Below, in pieces: positions 47,765 through 59,500 of a stretch of 64,000 nt of DNA. Under the pieces are notes generated by a model. It worked only from the letters and a program-made list of their open reading frames with translations, searched no databases and was not told the DNA's origin. How positions within the stretch are numbered: position 1 is the first letter of the stretch; each line of letters opens with the position of its first letter. This stretch comes from Dimorphilus gyrociliatus. Taxonomy: Eukaryota; Annelida; Polychaeta; Dinophilidae. The stretch spans positions 1,262,422-1,326,421 of the forward strand of contig CAJFCJ010000002.1 in assembly GCA_904063045.1 (NCBI GenBank), given 5' to 3'. Both the position numbers and the translations under genes were made by a program.

Positions 47765-48736
47765 TATTTCAACAATATATGAAGCTATGTTTTCATATAT
47801 TGTATGAATATTTTTGTATATTATATATAAATTTCTATACAACCATAGACTGTATTAAACCGTTCTCCTTTATTTTTAATTGATATAACATCTATCTCTT
47901 ATTGTGACTAATTAAATTTCAAAGCATTTTGTTGGCTCTCCATTCAACATAGGGTATCATATTTCTATATCTAAAGAGTCTATGGTTCTCTAAGCTTTAT
48001 TCGTAGATGCTTTTGTTACGATGATTGTTTTTTTTCATAATACCTAGATAAACATTAAAAGCGTAAACACAATAGAGATGAAGATCTTACCAATTCCAAA
48101 CTGTCTAGAGTTTCTTAATGTAAAAAAGTTGTCTTTTGATAATTTAATAAATACATCACTAAATCCGTCATAATAATAAAATAGAAAATATAACAATGGT
48201 TGTTTGACTAGCAATAGAAAAGAAAACACAATTTCTCTGTCAATTCTATCAGGTCTGGATTAAATTTAGACCTAAATATACTCTTCGCTACTTCATTCAG
48301 CGAACGTAAAAAGATTAATGAATTCCCCAATAAAACATCTAAACTCGATTTGTGTCTCTTAGGAAAACGACCGATCCGAGTGTTTTATCGAATTTTCTAG
48401 AGTTATTTAGGTCAGTTATAATCGATCTTTTATGAAAAAATAACCAGATAAACAGACTAGAAAGTAAAAGAATCAAATCGAATCAAATCGATATTGGCCC
48501 TTAAAGCCAATTTACAGAGAGCCTTACAAGAATAAAAACTATTTTCTATGGACATTCGAAAGAAGATTAGAATCAAGTAGAAGAAGAACGAGAGGAGAGG
48601 GATCTAGACAGGAAAAAAAAGGGGAATTTCTCCTTAAACTTATCGATTTTCAATTTAAATGCTTTATTCCATCATTAATTTAAACATGTTTAGAGTAGAT
48701 AGAAACAAACTACTATATATGTTTGTTCTTATGTTT
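47765..48736. other. Converging 3' ends of ELMO and the coiled-coil gene
   Basis: AT-rich, no exon seen. Presumed 3' UTRs of both genes. Confidence 0.45.
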
Positions 48737-51700
48737 TCAACTATCGTTTAAGTTTGTTGTTGTTTTTAATCGGATATTCATTAATTCTAATTGCTGATTT
48801 CTAGATTGAAAATGTTCTTTCTCTTCAATCTCTAGTCTTGCGGATTCTTCCGCAATTTTATACAATCTTTCCATTTCCCTTAATCTTTCTTTTAAACTGT
48901 TAAGTTCATCTCTAAGTTTTGAATTTTCTGCTAGTTTTTCGTTTGCCTGACTTCGGCATGTTTCTAAATCTTGAGCTAATTTCTGCGCCGATTGAAAGAA
49001 TATAGCTCTTTCATTGCTGTATAACTGTAACTGCTTTTTCATATCTTCAATTAGTTTTCCGTCAACAATTGAGCTTGTATTCCTTCCTATGATATCTTGT
49101 TTCTTTTTAAGAGAAAAATTCTCACTCTGTAATTCAGCCAACTGCAACTCCAGGGTTTGGACATGAGCTTCCTGAGCATAGTTACTTGTTCGCATTGAAT
49201 TTAGTTCTTTTTGAAGAATAATAACCTGATCCGTTAATTGTTGCGTTTCTTTTGGGCTTTCCTTTTCGACCTGGAAGTTATCGATCGTTCTTCTTTGAGC
49301 TTCTTGCTGTTTAATTGTCTTAAGAGATTCCATGCGTTGTTCGCAAAGTTTACGAGATGACATCTCTTGGTGTAGTCTTCTCTTTAAAGCATCAATTGTT
49401 CTTTCAAAATTCTTATGCGATATCTGTATACTTTCTTTGGCTTCCTGTACAGCCAACAGAGAAGCTTCGGCCGCCTTTAATTCGCTACTACGTTGATTTA
49501 AATCGTTTCGGAGTTGCTGAATTTCTAATTCAGAATTTGAGGAGATTTGCTGAAGTTGAGTACTGAGAAAAAAAACTTCCTTCGTATATTGTTCTTTAAC
49601 AACTTTCAGTCCTTCTTTCAATTGTTGAATTATTAATTGAAGTTTATCATTTTGTTCTGTGAGCTGCTTTTGCTTCTCTATTTCTTCTTGTAAGTCAATC
49701 TTTGATTGGTTAACTACTGAAGATACTTCTCTAAGTTCAGTTTCAGCTTGCATTAGTTGGCATTCTAACTCTTTCCTGCCTTTTGCTTCAGAGTTAAGTT
49801 GCCCAATTGATTGATAACAAGATCTTAGTTGTAGCTCTTTCGCTGATAATTGATCCCTGATATCCTGGAGTTCTTCCCTTAATTTTGCAGTTCCCTCCTT
49901 AACAACTTCCTTTTCGTTATGAGCGTGTGACAAATCACTCACAAAATCCGATTTAATGTTATCAATAGTTTGTTTATATTTAGCTTGTTCGTTTAACAGC
50001 ATTTCTTCCTGATTTTCCAATTTTACATGTAATTCTCTTACTTCGTCCAATAACTGCTGATGATCATTTTTATATTGTTCGTTTCTAACTCTCTCCTCCA
50101 TAAATTTTTGCTTATAGCAAGATATTTCCAATTCATAATTCTTTATTCTATCTTGGAGATGCACTTGCTGCTTTTCTTCTAAGAGAAATTGCTCTCTTAA
50201 TGACATATGTAAATTCCTTTCTTTGTCTAGACTAGCTTGAAGAGTTTCCATTTCTGTTTTTAATTTATCGTGTGAACTGTTTATAAATGTTAATTCGCTC
50301 TTAAGGTCAGAAAACTTTTTCCTCTCTTCCTTTTTCTGAGATTGTTCCAAAGTTATCTGCTGCTTAAGATTTTGATTATCTTTTCCTAAAATTTTATTAC
50401 TTTCATTTAACTGATTTAACTTTAAAATCAAAGACTTTTTCTCATCTTCGGCAGCTTGATATTGAGCGTTAGAAAATCGTAGATCGGCTTGTAATGATAC
50501 AACCATCGTTTGGGAATTTTCATATAATTTTTCCGTTTTAATTACAGATTGTCTAGCATCGCCCAATCTTCTTCCACTTTCCGTAATATCACTTTTCATA
50601 CTTTCTAATTCTTCCGCCAATCTTTCAACATTTCGAATTAAAGCGTATTTATCCGAAAATGCTTTTTCTTTTTCCAATTTCGCTTGTTTAACATCTTCTT
50701 TTAGATTAGCGCATTCCTTAGACTTAATATCTAATTCCAAAAGAATCTTCTCTAATTCATTTCTACTTCCAATATTTTCGTCTGTAACTAATTCCAATTT
50801 TCTAGTTAAATCTTCAACTTCTAGTTTAGTCGCTTCTAAAATATTAGCTGTCTGCTCTACAGCAGAAGTTTTCGTTTCAGCTAATGATTTGGCAGCAGTA
50901 ATTTCTGTCATTAAAACGCTGATATCTTCTTTCATAATATCAATCGCCTCTGTATACTCTCGTTGAGTTTTCATCCTCTCATTTTCGCAATTAGATAATT
51001 GCTCCTTAATACTAATTATCGTTGAGTTCATATCAGATTCTGTTTGATGCAATTTATCTATGAGAACTTGTTTTTCATCTACCACCTTGGACATCATATT
51101 TTCAGCATCTCTTTTTGATTGATTAGCTTGATGAATTATATTTTTAGCAGTTAATAATTCCCTGGTCATTTCTTTAAACTGTCTTATTAGTTCAGTATTC
51201 TCCTGAACGGTATTACTCAAATTATGCTTTGCACTCTCGAAATCATGCCTTAATTTTGCATTGTCGATTTCCAATGATCTAATACGTGATTCGGCATCTA
51301 CTAATGAATTAACACTCGACCATTTACCCTCTTCCAGTAAAGCGAGGACGCCGTCTCTTAATTCGTCGTTTTTAGCTTGTAAAATACCTTCTAATTTCAA
51401 GTTCTTTTCCTCCTCCCTTTCAAGATCTGATTTATAAATACGAAGTTTTGAAATGGCAGTATTATAATCCTTTTCAAGCGTGTCAATTTTATGTTGCAAT
51501 CTAGTAACTTTCGGATTATTTAAAAGTTCCTCAGACATGGAACTTTCCGTATCAATCAACCCGCTCTTTGAAATATTTTTCTCCAATAACAATTGATCAT
51601 CTAGCTGATGATCGTTTTCGTCAACTGTTTTATTATTGTTATTATTTGTATTATCGTTGTTATTACTAGAATTTCCTTTTGACGATTGCCTAAAAAATAG

Positions 51701-52554
51701 GTCAGTTTGCGAAAGTTCTCCGTCAGCTATCGTCTCTTTTTCCTGATCAACTTTACGTAGTTTCTTTTTTAAAGAATCCATATTGCAACCTAACGTGAAA
51801 ACAGCTCTTTTAATGTCAAGTTCAAAAAGGTTAATTTCCTCCTGAGAATAGGCTAAAGAAGGTAAACTAAAATTAGGTAATTTTTCCCCTTTTTTCACGC
51901 GATCTAGCCGACAGACTGTCTCCGGTAATAATAGAAGCTTCTTTTGGACGACTGGGTCACGTAATATTTGTATAATTGAGAAAGGATTACTAAGTATTCT
52001 ACTTTCGTATTCTGGATCTGAACGTATCAGTGCAGATAGGGACGTATCGTCTAAAATCGCCTGTAAAAGTTCATGATCTCTCTCAATTACATCGATAAGG
52101 CTCGGTTCTAAGATTGTATAGACCAATAGGTCATACAACGGTATGGTTGTTTTAACTTTCTCAATAATTAATTTGTTTTGAAATTCTTCTTTACGAACTA
52201 GCTCGATAATCTTTGGTTCTTTTTCCAGTTGTTGCCTGCACTCGGTTTCTAACCATAATTGAGCGAGTAAAGTGGTATTCGTCATTAAATAGTCACGGAA
52301 TTCTTTGTCACGAAGAAGTTTATCTTTCATCTGTTCATCTTGAAGAATAATTTTCAAATTGGTTGGATCGAAGTAATTTGAATTGTTGTTTCCATTAGAT
52401 GATGAAAAAATTTCGTCTATACGATAACCGATGTTTTGTAGAGATGTCTATTATTTATTTAACTATATTAATAAACATAGAATAATATAATTAATAAAAC
52501 ATTCTAAACCTTATTTAAATTCTTTTGATCTTTCATATTGGACTTGTTTGGCAT
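48737..52554 (-). CDS. Large coiled-coil protein, 1251 residues
   Basis: A short first exon (52554-52510, 15 codons) joins in phase 0 over a 62-nt intron to one very large exon (52447-48737). Residues about 45-200 are helical with a recurring unit of roughly 20 residues containing Leu-rich helices and Asp-Pro/Glu-Pro starts (KLLRDKEF, KEPKIIELV, EPSLIDVIERDHELLQAIL, RSDPEYESRIL, LRDPVVQKKLL). A low-complexity Asn run lies near 250. From about residue 300 to 1235 the protein is an almost unbroken coiled coil rich in Glu, Lys, Gln and Leu heptads, with no membrane segment. I cannot assign a family; golgin, centrosomal or axonemal scaffold proteins have this form. The lack of introns in 3.7 kb contrasts with its neighbours. 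Confidence 0.85.
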
Positions 52555-52921
52555 TGTTGTCTTATTTAGTTATTTAGATAATAACAAACAAACAAAATCA
52601 ATAAATATCTATATGCTTTACTAACGAATATTATTAATAATTCGAAACTTAAAGCAAAAAAACAAAACGTATTGTTTTTATACTAAATAAGTCAAATGTT
52701 TGCCAAATACGCTTTTGATAAGGGAGATAAGAAAGAGATAAAACTTCCAAGACTGAAAATACAAGTTTTTTAATTTTAAATCAACGAAATGATTTCATCG
52801 TTTTCCTTTGTTTGTTTTTATTTTTTATGTTAATCATTCATTTTCAAAATACAAAAAAAAACAACTATTTATGTTAATTAGATGTAAATTATATTTCAGT
52901 TATGTTTAGATCAGTAAATTA
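52555..52921. other. Intergenic, coiled-coil promoter and patched 3' end
   Basis: A 367-bp AT-rich spacer between two minus-strand genes. No exon seen. Confidence 0.4.
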
Positions 52922-55900
52922 TTAAATATGATTCGTATAACCTTGAACTTCCAATTGATTTTTAAATTGAGAGGTACTCCTTGGTAGACGTCCTGCGTAA
53001 TAGTAGTCAGACGGATTTCTTGAATGACCGTTCAATCGTCTATCTATTTTCTTTACTGGCTTTTGAGTATTTGTAGATATATCTTTATGCTCATACGGTT
53101 CTGGACCAATCCAACAAAGTACAATTGGTAGTAGGCATAAACCGTGAAAGAGTCCAAAGATAACAACACCTAGAAAGACCTTAAAAAACGTTTTAAATAC
53201 ATAAGATTTTGACGCCGCTAATAGGATAAAAGCGAGAAAAGTGCTAAAGCCTCCATAGAAGACTGCCGCTCCAATTGTACTTATTGTTTTTCGCACTCGT
53301 TCTAAAAATATCACATACTATTGTAAAGTTTTCGCTTTTTAAAGGAATAAACTATAAAATTCCAAATTGCCTCTTACCTTTTCGCGTTCCTTTAGAGATG
53401 AGAAAAGTATGGGCAATATGAACAGCATAATCTACCGATAGCCCTATTGATATTATTAATTGAATTGTTGTTACTGTATCAATAGTTAAATCCCAGAAAT
53501 ACATCATTCCAGCTAAATCAACCAACGTCATAATTACGCAGCATGAAACAAACAGCGAAGTCGTAAAGTTAGCCAATAAAAACAACGTTATCAAGTATAC
53601 CGCTAGAAAAGCTAACCCTATATTCCGTAATAATTCATCTTTAATAACCTTATCGGTATCGATATTTGTATAGCCTTCAGCAAACGGAAAGGAGAGCTCG
53701 GGTGGAATATTATTAGCCGCAGCAATAGACCTTAAATCTGCTAGAGCATCTATTCTTTTACTACTTGTATCTAGCCAAGTGTTTTGATATGGAATCTTTG
53801 TAGCTGTTAAATTATCACCGTTAAATACCAAATTGAAAGAATTTTCAGGTTGGTCTTTTATAAAATTTGCTATCAAAAATATAAAGTCACTTTCGGTTTT
53901 AGGTAGATTTTCATTATCTAATTTAGCTTTTATTGCGGCGTCGCTAGAGCTGTTTAAAAAAGAACGAAAGCTACGAGCCCAACAATCTAATGTTCCTTCT
54001 TTTACCCAATAGTGATTAGATACTTTATCGCATATACCTTCTAGAGATGTTAAATGAGTGTGAAAGTTTATATCTCCTACATACAATGCGGCAGGTTGTT
54101 GAGAACTTCCGCCAAAATGTCTTTCATCAGCCTTAATATATTCTGTAGCGTAAGAATCTGATGGAAAGAACCATCTCGGATCAAAATCTTGCTTTAAGCT
54201 TGTTGTTCCGTACGCCATAACCGCTAAACAACCAACAGCCATTATGACAATATTTAGTTGAGCAGGCAAGAAGGTAATAAATCTTGAGTAGTAATTTTCG
54301 AAAAATGCATGAATGAAATTCTTATTTGAGCAATCCATTGGTCTCCAATGGCTATGGATATGCATTGGAATGCAAGCGTTCTTCCTGTGAACATTTTCGC
54401 GCTTTAGGTGAGTAACTTCCGCTTGACTATTCCATAATGATCTACAAATGGGCATACCACTCCTTCTCGCTTCGTCCAACGCCATAAACGGAGTAAAAAA
54501 TATAAGTTGAAAAATAAAAAGTCCTAAAATACCAACAGCAGCGAAAACACAAAAAGATCTCAGGGCTGGCAGAATCTAAAAATAAATCGTAATGAGATCA
54601 AATGGTATTATTAGAATTGGAGAAATTGTAAATTACTGTTGACGATCCAACTGCAAAGGCAAGAACGTCCGTCAGCGAAGTAATTGTTATAGATACACCT
54701 GCGTGTTTTAACGCCAAACCAATTTTTTCATGTAACGGTAAACGTAATTGATCTCCCTTTAAGTTATCTAATGCTTGAACGATTATAAATATATCATCAA
54801 CCCCAATACCCAGAAATAGAAAAGGTAAAACATTATGTAGGCCTGTAAAATACCAATCGCCATAAGAACAAAGACCAAAACTCCATAGAATTGATAATCC
54901 TATGGTAATGATTCCCACTACACTTAACCAAACCCTATGTTGAACGCAATTTCTCTTTCCAAGAACAAATATGACAAAAGCAATGAGCAATATATATCCT
55001 CCGGCTAGTATACCTAAATCCTTTAGAATAGTACCACTTCCTTCATCTAAAAATCTAATGAAAAAAGAGGAGGTGATTAGCGACAAAAATAACATATAGA
55101 AAAGAAGTTTACGTTCTCATACTGTAATAGAATAGTGTTAAATTCTTGGAACTGTAATCTTTGGATAAATCTATAAATTTCTCTTCCCACGCAAGAGCAT
55201 TTTCATCAATCTAAAAATAAGGAGTAACGAATTGCATTAACTTTTCGAGAAATAGAAGAAAGACAAAAAAACAACCTTGCGTCCATTCTGAACGTCAGTT
55301 TCCGTAAAATTTAACGTATAGGATGTTTTTGCAGCTGTTGCTGAAGTAATTTCACCAGTTGTCTTATTTCTAATTATACCACCCAGAATTCTAGATAATT
55401 TTATTTCTCTTTTCTGATAAGGACTTATCAATACTTTCTTATTGATAATCTCTAAAATATTTTCATTAGTTAACTCAGCTATTACGGTTCGATTAAATTC
55501 CCATAATTCATTAAGACTGGTTATTGCACAATTTCCATTAACTCGCTTACATACGCTATTCCAGTCGAAATTTCCTCTTTCTGTGCCAGAAATCGATTTC
55601 ACTCTTTCTTCGAAATCATAAATTTCTAATAGGACCGAGGGTTTCAGAACATTGTCGGATTCGAATATGTTAAATTGAATTCTATCTCTTGATCCGGAAG
55701 GAAACCAAGATCTGGCTTGAGCTTTATTCTTTACAGCCTATTTAAATGAATCAGATACGAGATAATAGGTGCGAAAAGTTTAAAATGGAAGAAAAAGCCT
55801 TCTTACAATAGAGTCACTAGGTACCCAGATATTTTCAACTTCTTCCCTAAATTTCGTTAATCCTCCAATACAAATTACGGATAGAACAATAGAGAAAAGG

Positions 55901-56193
55901 ATGAAGAAGAGAGGATATGTCCCAATATATATCCCAAATCTATGGTTGTAATTGATTTGTTTTTTTTTGTATCATAAAAAATAGGTTAGAACGTAATAAT
56001 TCTTAATTTATTACCTATAGAAGAACGTCTCAAGAAAACCTGATATCCTAGTAGAAATATAAACTAAAGGATTCGTTTTTCGAGAGCATTCGTTGTTTTC
56101 ATTTTCTTTCTCCATAGTATTATTGTTTTGTCCTTTAAAATATTTATCATTATAACTATAGTCCTGACGGTTGTACTGTCCGTAAGAAGTCAT
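52922..56193 (-). CDS. Patched-domain protein (PTCHD/RND superfamily)
   Basis: Seven exons, 56193-56015, 55939-55807, 55737-55276, 55210-55113, 55054-54637, 54575-53378 and 53301-52922, give 955 residues with consistent phases. An N-terminal cytosolic segment of about 60 residues precedes TM1 (YPLFFILFSIVLSVICIGG). A large extracellular loop with Cys pairs comes next. The sterol-sensing-like block follows with the RND signature GIGVDDIFII in TM4, then a second extracellular loop. The second repeat carries SIGLSVDYAVHIAH in TM10. The cytosolic tail ends VQGYTNHI. This is the PTCHD3/patched-related layout of twelve membrane segments. These proteins are thought to move sterols or other lipids using ion gradients, or to act as receptors; the ligand here is unknown. 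It lacks the long C-terminal tail of Patched itself. Confidence 0.92.
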
Positions 56194-56535
56194 ATTTTGC
56201 TTCCTAAAACAACCCTTATGACAACAAGTTCAACTATACTTATATTTTATTGTAACTTATAATATAAAATATTTTTTTTAATACGAATCTTATTCATGTT
56301 CAGTCAAGTGTCAAAAATTGGTATATAGGCCTAATTGGTTTAAATTATTCAATAACGAAATAGGTATGGTTTAATATATTATTTTATTACAATATATCGT
56401 TAATGCCTGGTAATAGTGCATTCACATTCAATATATATATATATATTATATATATATTGTATATATATATCCCATTTTCCGTTTATACGTCAACTAGTCA
56501 TGAAAAAACTTTTTATTAAGTCTATTTTTTCGATT
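56194..56535. other. Intergenic, patched 5' side and RGS22 3' end
   Basis: A 342-bp stretch with TA-rich tracts at 56429-56471. The RGS22 stop and 3' UTR abut the promoter of the patched-type gene. No other gene seen. Confidence 0.4.
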
Positions 56536-59500
56536 TTAGAGCAGATTTTCTCGGTAAAGCCTTAGTTGTGTCTGTTTGTGAGGCTGCAATAGGAATTAGA
56601 TAGTTTTATTTACATTTAAACATATAAAAAGGTGTATATATACATTATATATATACTATATATACAGTATAGTATATACATCTTTACTTACATGATTCAA
56701 TCTTCTCTCCTTTTCTTACCGAAGATTTTGGTCGAGAGGTTGTAGGCCTACTGTTTCTGATACATTTGCTGTTTTTTTTTAATGAATAAAATATATTATT
56801 ATTACTATGATTAGTAATAGTTAATGATGTAATTATTCTTACTTTGATTCATCATTTTCGTCAAGAATAGTGACTATTTTGGAAGAAAAACAAATAATTA
56901 ATTATACTGTATATAGCTAGCTTTTGTTTGTTTCTATTTACCATCAACGACTGAGGATGAAAATGTTGACGCATCAACCTCATTAAGTAATTCTTCTCTG
57001 TGCAATGCATTCATATATTGGCCGTACGACCAAGACAAATGAGAAGGTACTTTGGACGAATCACCACCTTCGGCGAATGGATCAAAGTTTTCGTCTTCCA
57101 CTTCGGCTTTTCTCTTCTCAGCCGATTCGACTTCTCTTTGCTGTTCTAACTTTCTCTCTTTCTCCCTTTGCTGTTGTCGGAATTTTCTCCTATGACGCTC
57201 AATTGTTGGTATAATCTTATCCTCGGAGAGTTTTTGGCGATATTTACAAAAAGGTTCCCAATATTCAAAAAGAACTGTGCGTTAAATACCTTTTTTTAAG
57301 AATGATCTAATAAGATGAATTTGATTGAAAACGTACCTCGAAAGACGGTTAATTGAGCTTCTCTAAACAAATAAGGTCCCGCCTCATTCTTTTTATTCAA
57401 AATACGATCAGCCATCTCTTGGGGAACATCAATCTAAATTTTCAAATTATTCGTTTAGAATCTCATTTGAATGAATAGCAAGTTAATTTTCCTAATAATT
57501 AACCTGTAAAGAAGGCGGTATAGCAGAATCAATGAAACAATTAAGTATAGATGTTATCTTTGCTATTATCACATTCCTATCGCAATGATTATGGCATACT
57601 TCTTTGTATCGTTGCACCTCTTGCCAAAAGAGAACATCATTTTCCAAGTTGTCACCTTGTAAAGAGACAAACTTTCGAAATTGCAAAGAAGTTATAGGGT
57701 TTAATAAGGCTTTTCTAAAATGGAAGAAAAAAACATAGTAGAAGCAATGATAATGAGAAAAATACAAATTCTTTGAACCTGAAGACCAGAACGTCTTTGC
57801 TTGAAGAAATCCATTTGCTATCCAACATCTAAACGAAATTGATTACACGTAATTTATTTGGAAAGTTGTTTTTTTTTCTTTAACTAGTCATTTACCTTAT
57901 GGAGGGCGTTAACTTTTCTTCTTCTTTGAATGCCAAAATCTTCCGCTGCATCACTCATCCTGGTGGGAGGTCTTTGACGTTGACCAAAATCGTCTGTAGC
58001 AAGGAATAAAGGTAACCACTTTTTGATTAATCTCGTTTCTACTATTTTTTGGACATCAAGGAGTAATTGAGTCGGTGGTCTTTCGGAGAGTAACTTTCCC
58101 CAACCACCGACAGATTCCATTAATCGGTTTTGAGTATCCTTTCCAGCTGGTGAATTGACACCGAAGAAATATTTTTTATTAAGATATTTTACTCTAATCT
58201 CCTTTGCTTTTTCGTCTCTTTTCTTTTCTTCCGTATGCGGTAGACGTTTAAATGTTTCGATATCCATCCAGCACATCAGATCCATACTTGCGTAATTATC
58301 GGCAAGAAATTTCCTAAAGTATTCCAATTCAATCCGATTATGAATTAGTTTTTCGAATGAATAATCACGAAACTCCTCCGGTATTTTTTCTAAAAGCGTC
58401 TCATCATATACAGGATCAGCGTAATCGTCCATCGATATATCATCATCCTCCGGAATATCTTTTATTACACCCCGTCTTTGTAAGGCGATTAAATGTTTCG
58501 ATTTTGTGTCTAAACGTCTTGTTACCTCGATTAGTTGAACCTTCTCGAATGTTGCACAATCGTCTAATAGCATTCTAGTCCATGCGTCGAATAGAGCGTC
58601 TAAGGCCACTTCCTCTGCCCCGGCAAAGAGATCGTCGAACGGCGGATTTAGTCTCCTCTCAATATCCCTTTGCAATTGCCTACAGGCGTTTATCGACATG
58701 GGAGAACCCTCGACGATGTATTTAGCAAATAAGGCATTGGCGTGTCGTTTCAACTCGAATAAATTTAAGGTGGGGTCATCAAACATTGTTACGTAATCAA
58801 ATGATTCTTGCCAAAAGGCTAGACAATTAGACCATAGGGGATTTCCACTTTTCTCAATGAATCTTCCAAAAACACCTCCGGATCGTCTTTCGTTAACCAA
58901 CGCATTCAAAAGCCCTTGCATCCTTCGACCTCCTAACCAATCGGACTCTTCACTAAAAGCGCTCGATTTGTTAGATGCACATGATGAGGGCCTATAAGTA
59001 CTCGGTGATGATATAGCGGAGTCATTGGAACTCGTGCTTGACGTTTCATCATCGTCCTTTCTCCTTTTATTCAATTCGATCTGGTTTTCTCTTTTAATCT
59101 GTTTTTCAAATTCCTCTCTTTCTCTTCTTTCCATCCTAATTTTGGCCTCTATAAGTTGTTTTGGAGTTTTGTTATTGGCGGCCCCTCGTTGGGTAGGCCG
59201 GGCTGTTCCGGGTCTTGCTGTCGTAGGTCTACTAGCGGCTGGCCTTAAAGGTGGCATAGGCTGTCTTGCAGATTTTGGTCTTGTCAGTTCAATTACTTTT
59301 TCGGTCTCAACTGTCTTCTCTTCAGGGGCGAATGCGTCTGATATTTGGAGAGTTCTTTGCGGAACGGATGCCGATCGTCTAGGGAGTAGTGGGGGAGCCT
59401 TTGGAGTTGGTATAAATTCAGTTTTCGTTCTCGACTGATTGTACTCTAATAATTTGTTTAACAAAGAGCTTTCTCTTTCTAGCTTTTGATTTTCTTGTAA

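Noticed and set aside
49357-49566. Plus-strand frame inside the coiled-coil exon
   Set aside because: Antisense of a repetitive coiled-coil coding region.
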